NCBI GenBank assembly: GCA_910585505.1
Contig: CAJUFF010000010.1
Coordinates: 1-36,168 of the forward strand
Length of the DNA stretch: 36,168 nt
Direction of reading: 5' to 3'
DNA from: an uncultured Ruminiclostridium sp.
GTDB lineage: Bacteria; Bacillota; Clostridia; Oscillospirales; Ruminococcaceae
A program made the position numbers and the translations under genes. Of the stretch, positions 1 through 7,799 are shown in pieces (the stretch's first letter is position 1; each line of letters begins with the position of its first letter). The notes beneath the pieces were generated by a model, which did not search any database, had not been told where the DNA came from, and was given only the letters and a program-made list of their open reading frames with translations.

Positions 1-52
1 TTGACTGTAGACTTTGTTATATTTTGTCTACAGTCAAAACAGAGATTAGTAT
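1..52. repeat. Palindromic element, copy cut by the window edge
   Basis: These 52 bases are identical to 33301-33352. The full copy at 33294-33352 has a perfect 19-bp stem (arm CTCTGTTTTGACTGTAGAC) around a 13-nt loop. Here the window begins 7 bases into the left arm. The element ends with ATTAGTAT, the terminus shared by most hairpin elements in this window. It lies downstream of the minus-strand vanY-like gene. Nothing else is recognised in 53-120. Confidence 0.85.
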
Positions 53-120
53 TAACGCAGAAGATAACCGTTTGGAGGGCGACAAGACGGCGTTTGCGAT
101 TTTTCAAACATGCCATAGAA

Positions 121-1068
121 TTACTCTGTATCTATATAACGTTCGATATATTCGTTAACCGTCAGGAATTCCCCCGTTTCCTCATAAACCTTATGAATAT
201 TTTCCGCATGCTTTAATCCCACGAATCTATAATGCCACGGCTCATAGATAAATCCGGTAATATTCTCCTTGCCCTTCGGATAGCTGAGAATAAATCCGTA
301 TTTCCACGAATTGTCAACAAGCCAGTCAAACTGCGGCAGTTTTTCAAAGCTTTCGTCCAGATCGCTGTGAGTGCTCCAGTAATCGTTTGACACTATATCC
401 ATTGCGAGTCCGGCATTGTGTTCGCTGTGGCCGGGAAGAGCGATTTCCTTTTCCGCCTGTATTTTGGCTTCCTCCTGTGAATAGCCTTGACTTATCAGGT
501 TGTTTATGTAGCTTTCCATATTCTGCGCCTGTTTTTCCACGCTTCGGTAAGAAGAGGTAACGAACAGTCCCACGTTTTGCGCCGCCGCTTCATTTAGCAT
601 CTCAATAGCGTAGTCCGCGCAGCGGGAATCTAACGTGCGTTCTCCTGCCACTGCCTTTGTTTCTACGGTAAAATCGGCGGGAAGCGGGTTGTCGTTTCCG
701 ATAACGTATAAAGCCCAGTCCTCTTCGGCGTTGTACGGAATTTTAATCACGGAGTCTGCCGGAGTTGTCTCTTCGGGCTTTACGATGTTGGTGGGAATAT
801 TTATTCCCGCAACATTTCCGCTTACTCCCATATTCGTTGAGGAAACGGAGGAGCTTTCGCTTTCCTTTGCCGATGAGCCGGAATTTACGGTAGGTGTCGT
901 TTCTGAGCCGCTCTCAGTCGGCGTGGAAGCGGATCCCTTACAGGAGCCTACCGCCGCCATTAAAACCAGCAATATCACTATCCCAACCGCAAGTACCGAC
1001 AGAAATCCGAGATAAGCGGTGGAACTGTTGTTTTTCTTTTTATTTTTCTTTCTTTGCTGAGCTGACAT
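121..1068 (-). CDS. VanY-type D-alanyl-D-alanine carboxypeptidase (peptidase M15B), membrane-anchored
   Basis: Likely removes the terminal D-Ala from peptidoglycan stem peptides outside the membrane. The 315-residue protein has a basic N-terminus, one transmembrane segment at about 18-40 and a Ser/Thr/Glu-rich linker at about 45-100. The M15 catalytic domain follows at about 115-300. Zn ligands and catalytic residues of the family are visible: H217 and D224 in SEHNAGLAMD, then E276 and H279 in EPWHYR; SSYRS (172-176) is another family motif. The ATG at 1068 has a GAAAGGAAA ribosome site about 7 nt upstream. No van resistance genes are nearby, so a housekeeping wall-trimming role is more likely than glycopeptide resistance. 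The family call is firm; the exact substrate is inferred. Confidence 0.9.
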   Translation of the reverse strand: MSAQQRKKNKKKNNSSTAYLGFLSVLAVGIVILLVLMAAVGSCKGSASTPTESGSETTPTVNSGSSAKESESSSVSSTNMGVSGNVAGINIPTNIVKPEETTPADSVIKIPYNAEEDWALYVIGNDNPLPADFTVETKAVAGERTLDSRCADYAIEMLNEAAAQNVGLFVTSSYRSVEKQAQNMESYINNLISQGYSQEEAKIQAEKEIALPGHSEHNAGLAMDIVSNDYWSTHSDLDESFEKLPQFDWLVDNSWKYGFILSYPKGKENITGFIYEPWHYRFVGLKHAENIHKVYEETGEFLTVNEYIERYIDTE

Positions 1069-1088
1069 TGTTTTTTCCTTTCGTTTTT

Positions 1089-1236
1089 AGAAACCGTTCC
1101 AATAGGAATGGTGTGCGGATTTTCAAGCATATTTTGTTGATGCAAGGCAAAAATTCGCAGGCGGACTGTCGCCCGTCAAGGATTTTTAACGCAGCCAGCG
1201 GCAAAATATGCCGCAATTTCTATTGGAACAGTTTCT
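1089..1236. repeat. 148-bp palindromic element with 17-bp terminal inverted repeats (MITE-like)
   Basis: The ends AGAAACCGTTCCAATAG (1089-1105) and CTATTGGAACAGTTTCT (1220-1236) are inverted copies with one mismatch. Inside, GCATATTTTG on the left mirrors GCAAAATATGC on the right, so the whole element can fold into a long imperfect hairpin. It fills the gap between the stop of mnmA and the start of the vanY-like gene, both on the minus strand. It holds no convincing ORF. Its size and inverted ends suggest a MITE or structured intergenic repeat. It is unrelated in sequence to the ATACYAAT hairpins elsewhere in the window. Confidence 0.7.
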
Positions 1237-1244
1237 TAATGCCT

Positions 1245-2321
1245 TTATTTTTTCAATACGCCGCTGATAACTCCGCCGCCCAAAACGACGTCCCCGTCAT
1301 AAAAAACCACTCTCTGTCCTTCGGCAATCGCCCTTTGCGGCTGTTCAAAGATAACGCGTGCGGTATCCGATGACAAAGGAATCACCCTGCAAGGGGACTC
1401 TTTCTGACTGTAACGTGTTTTGGCGAAACAGTCCGTTTCTTTTTCCATTCGCCTTCCCGCTGTCCAGTTTATCTTTGAGGCTGTCAGCCCTTCCGAGAAA
1501 AGTTCTTCGTTTTCTCCTACCGTAACGGTATTTTCGGCCGCGTTTTTTCCCGTAACGTACATAGGTTTTCCGAAAGCGATACCAATCCCTTTTCTTTGTC
1601 CCACCGTATACGCGATAAAACCTCCGTGTTCTCCCAAGGTGCTTCCGTATTTGTCAATTACTCTGCCCTTATGAGGCTTTATGCCTGTGTATTTTTCGAT
1701 AAACCTCGCATAATCTCCGCCCGGAACAAAGCATATATCCTGACTTTCGGATTTTTTGCTGTTGGGAAGCCCGCTTTCCTCCGCCAGCTCTCTCACTTCC
1801 TCTTTAGAGCTTCTGCCGAGAGGGAAAATAACTCTTTTAAGCTGTTCCTGCGTAAGGTTGTACAAAAAGTAGGACTGATCCTTAGGGTTTATTCCGTTTT
1901 CGCAAATCGCTTTTTTCAACAGGTACTTATTTAAGGTTTCGTCATATTCGACTCTGGCGTAATGTCCGGTAGCTATATAATCACAGCCGTATTTATCCGC
2001 TTCATCCATCATCGCCGAAAATTTAAGGAAGCGGTTGCAGTCAACGCACGGATTTGGCGTGAGTCCGTTTAAATATTCATTGTTAAACCGTTCGATAACT
2101 TCCTTTGCGAATTTTTTCCTGAAATCGAAAACAAGGTGAGGTATACCTAATCTCTCAGCCGCCGCTTTAGCGTCTTCGATGCCGTTACGTGCGCTTTCGC
2201 TGTCCAGAAGCAGCATTGTGCCTCCGACAACTTCAAAGCCGCGTTTTTTTAGGAGCAAAGCCGCGGAAGAGCTGTCTACGCCGCCGCTCATAGCGAGGAG
2301 CACTTTTTTATTGTTGGTCAT
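1245..2321 (-). CDS. mnmA: tRNA-specific 2-thiouridylase MnmA
   Basis: Installs the 2-thio group on U34 of tRNA Lys, Glu and Gln, taking sulfur from a cysteine desulfurase relay. The 358-residue length is normal. The PP-loop SGGVDSS (12-18) binds ATP. Two redox/catalytic cysteines are visible: C95 in NPCVDCN and C197 in SQDICF. The central domain carries ATGHYAR (117-123), and the C-terminal beta-barrel contains YTVGQRKGIG. The ATG at 2321 has AAGGAGA 6-7 nt upstream. It starts 13 bp after the small membrane-protein gene ends, so the two are probably cotranscribed. A NifS-like desulfurase at 30819 is a possible but unproven sulfur donor. Confidence 0.97.
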   Translation of the reverse strand: MTNNKKVLLAMSGGVDSSSAALLLKKRGFEVVGGTMLLLDSESARNGIEDAKAAAERLGIPHLVFDFRKKFAKEVIERFNNEYLNGLTPNPCVDCNRFLKFSAMMDEADKYGCDYIATGHYARVEYDETLNKYLLKKAICENGINPKDQSYFLYNLTQEQLKRVIFPLGRSSKEEVRELAEESGLPNSKKSESQDICFVPGGDYARFIEKYTGIKPHKGRVIDKYGSTLGEHGGFIAYTVGQRKGIGIAFGKPMYVTGKNAAENTVTVGENEELFSEGLTASKINWTAGRRMEKETDCFAKTRYSQKESPCRVIPLSSDTARVIFEQPQRAIAEGQRVVFYDGDVVLGGGVISGVLKK

Positions 2322-2334
2322 TGTGGGAGTCTCC

Positions 2335-2670
2335 TTATTCTTTCTTTTGCGGAGCGGATGATTTACCGGTTTTTTCGCTTTTTTCGGTGGGACTTGACTG
2401 AGCGTCGGATTCCGCGTTCATTTCCGTTTCTTTCGTTTCTTCAGTTTCGCCGAGCCGATTATCCCGTTGGTGGATGTTATCGGTATTTCTGTCTTTTTTT
2501 CCTATTTTGCTGACAAGAGTAAGTACCAGATATATCAGAGCCAGCACGGCGACAAAATAAAGAAACGAAACCAAAATATCGCTTGGGCGCAGCTCAGAGG
2601 TTTCGTGAGCGGTTTTTTCCGTAAGGACGGAGGTTGAAAGGATAAGATGCGTTAAGAATAAGTTTTTCAT
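2335..2670 (-). CDS. Small single-pass membrane protein, function unknown
   Basis: The 111-residue protein is not recognised. Residues 1-16 are hydrophobic and could be a weak signal sequence. A strong transmembrane segment spans about 31-53. The remainder is a highly charged, Glu/Lys/Ser/Thr-rich cytosolic-type tail with no aromatic residues. The layout (short N-terminus, one helix, charged tail) resembles FliO-like or OadG-like small subunits, but no diagnostic motif supports either. It lies directly upstream of mnmA, 13 bp apart on the same strand. The ATG has GGAAAG about 6 nt upstream. A palindromic repeat lies 36 bp upstream of its start. Confidence 0.65.
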   Translation of the reverse strand: MKNLFLTHLILSTSVLTEKTAHETSELRPSDILVSFLYFVAVLALIYLVLTLVSKIGKKDRNTDNIHQRDNRLGETEETKETEMNAESDAQSSPTEKSEKTGKSSAPQKKE

Positions 2671-2705
2671 ATTTACTTTCCGTTTTGTTGATTGGTTTAT
2701 GATTT

Positions 2706-2759
2706 ATACCAATCCCTTTTAAAACTGTGAATATTACATCAGTTTAAAAAAGTGGTATT
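2706..2759. repeat. Palindromic element, ATACCAAT...GTGGTAT type
   Basis: The arm ATACCAATCCCTTTTAAAAC at 2706 pairs imperfectly with the arm ending AAAAAAGTGGTAT at 2759, with CAGTTTAAA near the centre. The ends match the family seen at 17821, 20401 and elsewhere. It lies upstream of the small membrane-protein gene, in its promoter or leader region. The rest of 2671-2903 is AT-rich with nothing further recognised. Confidence 0.65.
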
Positions 2760-2903
2760 ATAGATAAATTGTAAACCTTGAAGGGGATATTGTCAAGAGG
2801 GATAAGAAAAAAATATGATTACCGCAAGTGATTTTATCTGAAGTTGTTTTTCTTTATAAAGATTATGATATTTTTCTCCCATTGAAAATACGATTGTTAT
2901 CGT

Positions 2904-2941
2904 AAAAAAGTTCAGCGGGAAATTTTTATTTCCCACTGAAC
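2904..2941 (-). terminator. Rho-independent terminator of the transglycosylase gene
   Basis: A 14-bp stem is formed by GTTCAGCGGGAAAT (2910-2923) and ATTTCCCACTGAAC (2928-2941) with a 4-nt loop and one G-U/A-C wobble position. On the minus strand it is followed by six T residues (complement of 2904-2909). It starts 7 bp after the stop codon at 2949. Confidence 0.9.
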
Positions 2942-2948
2942 CGAACGC

Positions 2949-3650
2949 TTATATTGCTCCTTCTGCAATCTCTTCTCCCTCGTCCTCCGAGATAAATCCG
3001 AATCTTACCATACATTCCACCACCTGCCTTTGTCTCTCCCGCGCAAGTCCTATGTTTTCCGTAGGCGCATACGCCGACGGCGCGTTTGGAATTCCCGCTA
3101 ACATTGTGCATTCGTAATCGTTCATATCCTTAGGCAGCTTGCCGAAATACCCCGCGCAGGCGTCCTTTACGCAGTAATAGCCGTCTCCGAAATAGATGGT
3201 GTTTACATAAAGCTCCAGAATCTCCTCTTTACTGTACTCGCTTTCTATTCTTATCGCCATAAACGCCTCCGCCGCTTTTCGGATAAAGCTTTTTTCCTGT
3301 GTAAAAAACATATTTTTGGCAAGCTGCTGTGTGATTGTGCTGCCGCCCTCGGCGAGACTGCCCGAAATAAGATTGTGCCACGCCGCTCTTGCTATTGATA
3401 TGGGGTCAATGCCGTTGTGGCTGAAAAAACGGTGATCCTCCGCCGCGATAATTGCGTCCGTATATGTATCGGGCAGCTCGCCGAGAGCCGTAAAGCTTTC
3501 TTGTTCCCGTATTTCACTTACAGCCTCATCGAGGCTTTTATTTTCCAAAGCCCGCGCGAACATCTGATATCCCATAACCGTAACCGTGATTATTGCCGCC
3601 GCAATAAAGAATAAAGCCGCCGATAAAAAAACGTATATAATTTTTCTCAT
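2949..3650 (-). CDS. Monofunctional peptidoglycan transglycosylase (GT51)
   Basis: Polymerises lipid II into glycan strands at the outer membrane face. At 233 residues it has only the GT51 domain, like MtgA/SgtB, with no transpeptidase domain. A transmembrane anchor spans about 4-27. The family motifs are in order: EDHRFF (71-76, catalytic E71), GGSTITQQLAKN (102-113), RKAAE (124-128, second catalytic E128) and KEEILELYVNTIYFG (141-155). A strong AGAGGAGGG ribosome site precedes the ATG at 3650. The gene is monocistronic, with its own terminator. Whether it is a truncated class A PBP is unlikely, since the stop and terminator are clean. The symbol is left blank because names differ between lineages. 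Confidence 0.93.
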   Translation of the reverse strand: MRKIIYVFLSAALFFIAAAIITVTVMGYQMFARALENKSLDEAVSEIREQESFTALGELPDTYTDAIIAAEDHRFFSHNGIDPISIARAAWHNLISGSLAEGGSTITQQLAKNMFFTQEKSFIRKAAEAFMAIRIESEYSKEEILELYVNTIYFGDGYYCVKDACAGYFGKLPKDMNDYECTMLAGIPNAPSAYAPTENIGLARERQRQVVECMVRFGFISEDEGEEIAEGAI

Positions 3651-3710
3651 GTGTGTTTCCCTCCTCTTTTTTGGTACACTTAATCTGACGAAAAAGCTTA
3701 CTGCGCGTCA

Positions 3711-3739
3711 GAACGACAATCTTTGTGCGGTATTGCCTT
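3711..3739. repeat. 29-bp sequence shared in inverted orientation with 33353-33381
   Basis: The reverse complement begins AAGGCAATACCGCACAAAG and is identical over 29 bases to 33353-33381. In both places it abuts the ...AGTAT end of a palindromic element. Its own function is unknown. It lies in the divergent intergenic region 3651-4077, which also holds a hairpin (3749-3799) and a promoter (3975-4003). Confidence 0.8.
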
Positions 3740-3748
3740 AATACTTAT

Positions 3749-3799
3749 ACTGTTAACCAATTAAAAAATGGAAGAAACGGTTTTTAATTGGTTAACAGT
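3749..3799. repeat. Perfect 19-bp hairpin with 13-nt loop
   Basis: The arm ACTGTTAACCAATTAAAAA (3749-3767) and its exact complement (3781-3799) flank a 13-nt loop. ATACTTAT lies just outside the left arm. The loop length and perfect stem match the hairpins at 33294-33352 and 36076-36130, though the arm sequence is different. A TATTAGTATTAGTATACC run at about 3850-3867 may be a decayed further copy. Confidence 0.75.
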
Positions 3800-3974
3800 G
3801 CTTCGTGTGTAATAACCGTTTTGACTATGATTTTATCTTGTGTCAAAATGTTTATTAGTATTAGTATACCGTTTCCGAGGTTTTCCCGCCATCTTAAGCT
3901 GTGACATTTCCGGTCTTGTATATTACATTATTGTAAGAGCCCGTTTCAAATTAAGACTTTTCCGTCGCATAATA

Positions 3975-4003
3975 TTGACATTGTCAAAAAAATAATGTAC
4001 AAT
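3975..4003 (+). promoter_or_regulatory. Sigma-A-type promoter of the sensor-GGDEF gene
   Basis: TTGACA (3975-3980), a 17-nt spacer and TACAAT (3998-4003) point toward the gene starting at 4078. The expected transcript start is near 4010, giving a leader of about 68 nt. Confidence 0.75.
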
Positions 4004-4077
4004 TAAAAGTAACAATTTACACTTTAATAATTTTTATAAAAACCAACGGGTTTCTCCCATTGAAACGGAGTATTGCC

Positions 4078-5973
4078 ATGATCGGAAAATACAGAATAAT
4101 AGCCCTTCTTACCTCCCGAATACAGGAACGGGAATGCCACGGACTTATACACACCCTTGAAGAAATCTTCGCCCGAATTGACTACCGCCTGTTTGTGTAC
4201 AATTGTATAACTCAATCCGACACCAAGCTGAAGGAAAACGATCCGCAGACCTTGATTTACAGCCTTTTTGACTCCGATTTTGCAGACGCCGTTATTCTGG
4301 ATTCCGGCCGGGTGGGAAATAAAACCGTCTGCGAAAACGTTGTAAGACGTGCGCGGGAAATGAACCTTCCCGTAATTTCCTTGGGCGAATGCTGCGAGGG
4401 CTGCCTTAATATTGAGTATGTTCACAGTCGGGGGATAGAGGCTCTTGTGGATCACCTGATAATCGTACACGGTATCGATGATTTTCATATGATAGCAGGC
4501 CCTAAAGGCAACAGATTTTCCGACAGCCGCATAGAAGCTTTTAAAAGCGCCCTTGAAAAGAACGAAATGCCATTCGATGAGGGAATGGTAAGCTACGGTG
4601 ACTTTTGGGCGGATCCGGCGGTGGCCGCCGCAGAAAACCTTCTTGAAAGCAACAGGCTCCCCCGCGCCTTTGTCTGCGCAAACGACCAGATGGCAATTGC
4701 TGTGTCCGTTTTTCTTCAAAGCAGAGGTATATCCGTTCCCGAAGAGGTGATTGTGGTAGGCTATGACTGTATCGACACAATATACAGCTCCTCCCCCACA
4801 ATGACTTCCGCCTGTATCAGCAGCGAAACTATATCCCGAATAATAATGGACTCGCTTTTAAGCATATTTTCGGGCGGAAGCGCGGAGGGACATAAAATGG
4901 CAATCCCCGAACCCGTGTTTAACGAATCCTGCGGCTGCTGCAGCAAAAAATCCGACGCCGCCGTGCTGTTTAACGAGCAGACCAATATGTTCTGCCGCTT
5001 TCAGGACGAAAACATTATCCTGTCCGAGGTAGCCGCCAAAATACAGCAGAGCGCTTCTTTTGAGGATATCGCCCCCGTCATTCACGCCGGCAGCCTAATA
5101 TACGATATGTGCTGTCTTATAAAACGCGAATACATCGACGAATCGGTGAACCCGGAAGAAAGCTTCGGTTTACGCTCCGAAAACGGTCTGTACCTCCTTT
5201 ACGACAGCGATATGATAAATTACAACCGCACCAAGGGAGAAAGCTTTGCCCCCTATACAATGCCGTCGCGGGAGATAATACCCACCATGGATTTTTATCT
5301 TGACAACGGCAGAAGTCTTATCTTTACCGCTCTTCACTATTTAGACGTTTCCTTCGGCTACGTCTGCTTCCATTTCAGGGAATATCATGTGGGAAGCTTC
5401 TATAAGATACCACAGACGGTTAATATGCTGAATAACGCTTTGGGCGGATTGATTAACCTTAGATATAAGCACTATCTTCTGAAAAGAATCGAAAAAATGT
5501 CCGGCACGGACGTTCTTACCGGACTTTACAACCGCAGGGGCTTCTGCGCCGAATACGAAAGACTGACCGAGAGCAATGCGAACGGCGGACTGTCTCTGGC
5601 GGTAATAATGTGCGATCTTGATGGTCTTAAATACATAAACGACAATTTCGGGCACGAGGAAGGCGACAACGCCATTCACGTGGCCGCCTGCGCCCTAAAA
5701 AGCGCCTGTCCTCCCGAAGCTGTCTGTACGCGGTTCGGCGGCGACGAAATGATGGCTGTCTACACCTGCGGCGAGGACTGCGGCAGCGTTCGTGACCGCT
5801 TTGCCGAGTATCTGGACAAATACAACTCGGAATCGGGAAAGCCCTATACAGTAGCCGCCAGTATGGGCATATACATTGCCCCCAAGGGCGAATTTCACGA
5901 CTTTGAGGAGCTGGTAAAGAAATCGGATACGCTTATGTATGCCGAAAAAAAGCGCAGAAAAGCGGAGAGATAA
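4078..5973 (+). CDS. LacI-type ligand-binding domain fused to GGDEF (putative diguanylate cyclase)
   Basis: Probably makes c-di-GMP in response to a small ligand or partner. The start is taken as ATG 4078 because AAACGGAG lies 7 nt upstream; the frame is open to a TTG at 4060. The 631-residue protein has no transmembrane segment. Residues about 5-275 resemble the type 1 periplasmic-binding fold of LacI/GalR regulators (for example VPEEVIVVGYD), without the helix-turn-helix. A Cys-rich patch (ESCGCC) follows, then an unassigned segment of about 290-470. A GGDEF domain starts at DVLTGLYNRRGF; its signature reads GGDEM (554-558) instead of GGDEF, with CDLDGLKYINDNFGH upstream. The binding and metal residues G-G-D-E are intact, so activity is plausible. 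The gene heads a run into the leader ORF and corA. Confidence 0.85.
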   Translation: MIGKYRIIALLTSRIQERECHGLIHTLEEIFARIDYRLFVYNCITQSDTKLKENDPQTLIYSLFDSDFADAVILDSGRVGNKTVCENVVRRAREMNLPVISLGECCEGCLNIEYVHSRGIEALVDHLIIVHGIDDFHMIAGPKGNRFSDSRIEAFKSALEKNEMPFDEGMVSYGDFWADPAVAAAENLLESNRLPRAFVCANDQMAIAVSVFLQSRGISVPEEVIVVGYDCIDTIYSSSPTMTSACISSETISRIIMDSLLSIFSGGSAEGHKMAIPEPVFNESCGCCSKKSDAAVLFNEQTNMFCRFQDENIILSEVAAKIQQSASFEDIAPVIHAGSLIYDMCCLIKREYIDESVNPEESFGLRSENGLYLLYDSDMINYNRTKGESFAPYTMPSREIIPTMDFYLDNGRSLIFTALHYLDVSFGYVCFHFREYHVGSFYKIPQTVNMLNNALGGLINLRYKHYLLKRIEKMSGTDVLTGLYNRRGFCAEYERLTESNANGGLSLAVIMCDLDGLKYINDNFGHEEGDNAIHVAACALKSACPPEAVCTRFGGDEMMAVYTCGEDCGSVRDRFAEYLDKYNSESGKPYTVAASMGIYIAPKGEFHDFEELVKKSDTLMYAEKKRRKAER

Positions 5974-5999
5974 CAAATTCTTGGAAAGGAGTTGTAAAA

Positions 6000-6080
6000 A
6001 TGAAACCCGACCCGTGCGGGCATATACCCGACAATTCAATATCAGCCGCCCTGCGGGAGAACACCGTCGGAGTCTTTTGA
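6000..6080 (+). CDS. Putative 26-residue leader peptide upstream of corA
   Basis: A short ORF starts MKPDPCGHIPD and ends with TGA at 6078-6080. GGAAAGGAG lies 8 nt before its ATG, a better ribosome site than many genes here. It sits between the GGDEF gene (stop 5973) and the corA start (6116). It is rich in Pro and Asp near the start. Enterobacterial MgtL, the leader of the Mg2+ transporter mgtA, begins MEPDP; there acidic/proline residues destabilise the ribosome when Mg2+ is low. The resemblance and location suggest a Mg2+-responsive leader, but that is inference. A GC-rich CGCCC...GGGCG hairpin (6081-6101) lies between its stop and the corA ribosome site. It could instead be chance. Confidence 0.5.
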   Translation: MKPDPCGHIPDNSISAALRENTVGVF

Positions 6081-6115
6081 CGCCCTATCCCCCTACGGGC
6101 GGGAAAGGAGAAACG

Positions 6116-7096
6116 ATGCTAAAATACTATAAAACGGAAGGCAGCGCCATCGCCGAGATAGATAAACTTGAGCCGGGCTGCTGGGTATCCGCCGTCGCTC
6201 CCACCGAATCGGAAATATCTCTTCTGGAAACCGAGCTGGGTGTTGACCGCGACTTTATCCGTTCCGCACTTGACGAGGAGGAAACCTCGCGAATAGAAAG
6301 CGAGGAAGGTCAGACCCTGATAGTTCTGGACTATCCCGTAGCCGAAAAAGCCGAAAAGGCAGCAGCAAAAGGAATAAAAAAGGGTAAAAAGCAAGGCGTT
6401 GACGATGACGCCATAACCTATTACACAACCCCAATGAGCATTATCCTAACATTCAGCAACGTAATAACCGTAAGCCTTAAGGAAAACCCGATAGTTGAGG
6501 ATTTCGCAAACAACGTGGTAAAAAATATCAAAACACAGTTTAAAACCCGCTTTATCTTCTGCATTATGCTGAGAATAGCCGGCAGATATCTTCAGTATCT
6601 CAAACAGATAGACAAAATCAGCAACTATGTGGAAAATCAGCTTCACAAGTCCATGAAAAACAAGGAGCTTATACAGCTTCTCGGTCTTGAAAAATCACTG
6701 GTTTACTTCTCCACCTCCCTGAAATCCACCGAAACTGTTCTGGAAAAAGTGCTTCGCGGCCGTATCATAAAGCTGTACGAGGAGGATCAGGATCTTCTTG
6801 AGGACGTACTCATAGAGGTAAAGCAGGCCATCGAAATGAGCAATATCTACACAAATATCCTTTCCAGTACTATGGAAACCTGCGGAAGCCTTATTTCCAA
6901 CAATCTGAATATCGTGATGAAGGTTCTGGCCATTATAACCATAGTAATGGAGGTTCCCACCATGGTATTCAGCTTTTACGGCATGAACGTGGCGGGACTC
7001 CCCTATGACGGAAGCATAATTTTTCCTTTGGCAATATCCGCCGTAACGGCCGTGCTTGCGGGAATAATTCTTTCAAAGAGCAAATTTTACAAATAA
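6116..7096 (+). CDS. corA: CorA-family Mg2+/divalent cation channel
   Basis: Likely a pentameric membrane channel for Mg2+ (or Co2+/Ni2+) uptake. The start is ATG 6116 with AAAGGAG 5 nt upstream, giving 326 residues. The frame is open back to an ATG at 5939, but that overlaps the GGDEF gene and adds an unrelated basic stretch. The N-terminal cytosolic domain contains a Lys-rich insertion at about 79-98. A long helical stalk follows. Two C-terminal transmembrane helices are present, the first ending in the signature GMN (289-291, in FYGMNVAG) and the second running to a basic end. It follows the sensor-GGDEF gene and the MKPDP leader ORF, so its translation may be controlled through that leader. 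Confidence 0.93.
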   Translation: MLKYYKTEGSAIAEIDKLEPGCWVSAVAPTESEISLLETELGVDRDFIRSALDEEETSRIESEEGQTLIVLDYPVAEKAEKAAAKGIKKGKKQGVDDDAITYYTTPMSIILTFSNVITVSLKENPIVEDFANNVVKNIKTQFKTRFIFCIMLRIAGRYLQYLKQIDKISNYVENQLHKSMKNKELIQLLGLEKSLVYFSTSLKSTETVLEKVLRGRIIKLYEEDQDLLEDVLIEVKQAIEMSNIYTNILSSTMETCGSLISNNLNIVMKVLAIITIVMEVPTMVFSFYGMNVAGLPYDGSIIFPLAISAVTAVLAGIILSKSKFYK

Positions 7097-7118
7097 CAAA
7101 TAAAAAGGAAATTTAAAT

Positions 7119-7733
7119 ATGGACATAGAACGAATAAACGACTATGATGACCCAAGGTTCCCGAAAGAAGTCTTGAATCAGCACGGAGCCTTTGTAGCCG
7201 ACGGAAAATATCCTTGCTCCTTTCGTATAATCGGCGAAACCACCGCCGAAATCGACTATCACGATTATTCGGACGTAACACCGCTTATTGAGAGTTTCCG
7301 ATTTTACGCCGAGCATGTCACCGTTTTTTGTGACAAAAGCGGAAATGTTATAGCGAAATTTCCTGAGATAAAAACCTTTCCTTTGGGTATCGACTTGATA
7401 CAGCCCTCTCAGTTTTATGTCGACAAAGATAAGGTGAACGCGGTGTCGGATTTTATCACAAGCGGAAACGATATCGTAATCCCCGTTATAAAAAGGGATG
7501 GAAGGTATATTTCCCTTGACGGGCACACAAGGCTGTATTACGCTTATACCCGCGGATGGGATATCGTAAGGGCGTTCGAGGCGGAAGTTAACGATTATGT
7601 TCTGGAGTTCGTTGAGGAAGCGAAAAAGAGAGGAGTATCCGGCGTCGGAAATATGGAGCTATTGAGCCACGCCGAATATGAAATAAAGTGGAATAAGTTC
7701 TGCGACGATTTTTTTGCGGCAAAACAAATATAA
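7119..7733 (+). CDS. ParB/Srx-fold (ParB N-terminal-like) protein, function unknown
   Basis: The 204-residue protein has a ParB-like core at about 90-160: a PSQF(Y)-like segment, then IVIPVIKRDGRYISLDGHTR, whose DGHTR matches the GERR/DGHHR-type motif of ParB/sulfiredoxin-fold proteins. This fold binds nucleotides (CTP or ATP). The N-terminal 85 residues are unassigned. No helix-turn-helix is apparent, so it is unlikely to be a chromosome-partition ParB. The ATG at 7119 has AAAAAGGAAA upstream. It lies 22 bp after corA, so it may be read from the same transcript. Its terminator may be the palindrome at 7782-7829. Confidence 0.7.
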   Translation: MDIERINDYDDPRFPKEVLNQHGAFVADGKYPCSFRIIGETTAEIDYHDYSDVTPLIESFRFYAEHVTVFCDKSGNVIAKFPEIKTFPLGIDLIQPSQFYVDKDKVNAVSDFITSGNDIVIPVIKRDGRYISLDGHTRLYYAYTRGWDIVRAFEAEVNDYVLEFVEEAKKRGVSGVGNMELLSHAEYEIKWNKFCDDFFAAKQI

Positions 7734-7770
7734 AACTGTACATACATACGATAAAATTTTTGAAAAGCTA

Positions 7771-7799
7771 TTGACAAGTCTTGTTTGAGGTGGTATAAT
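7771..7799 (+). promoter_or_regulatory. Consensus sigma-A promoter of the rpmG-rplA operon
   Basis: TTGACA (7771-7776), exactly 17 nt, then TATAAT (7794-7799): a perfect match to the housekeeping consensus. The expected start is near 7806, leaving a leader of about 100 nt before rpmG. The -10 box lies inside the inverted repeat 7782-7815. Confidence 0.9.

Noticed and set aside
894..1373. A 159-codon plus-strand ORF across 894-1373
   Set aside because: It runs through the vanY-like gene, the 148-bp repeat and mnmA in antisense, with no ribosome site or motif.
4024..4719. Minus-strand ORFs opposite the sensor-GGDEF gene
   Set aside because: They are shadows of a well-supported coding sequence on the plus strand.
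5939..6115. N-terminal extension of CorA back to an ATG at 5939
   Set aside because: It overlaps the GGDEF coding sequence and has no family similarity; ATG 6116 has AAAGGAG at the right distance.
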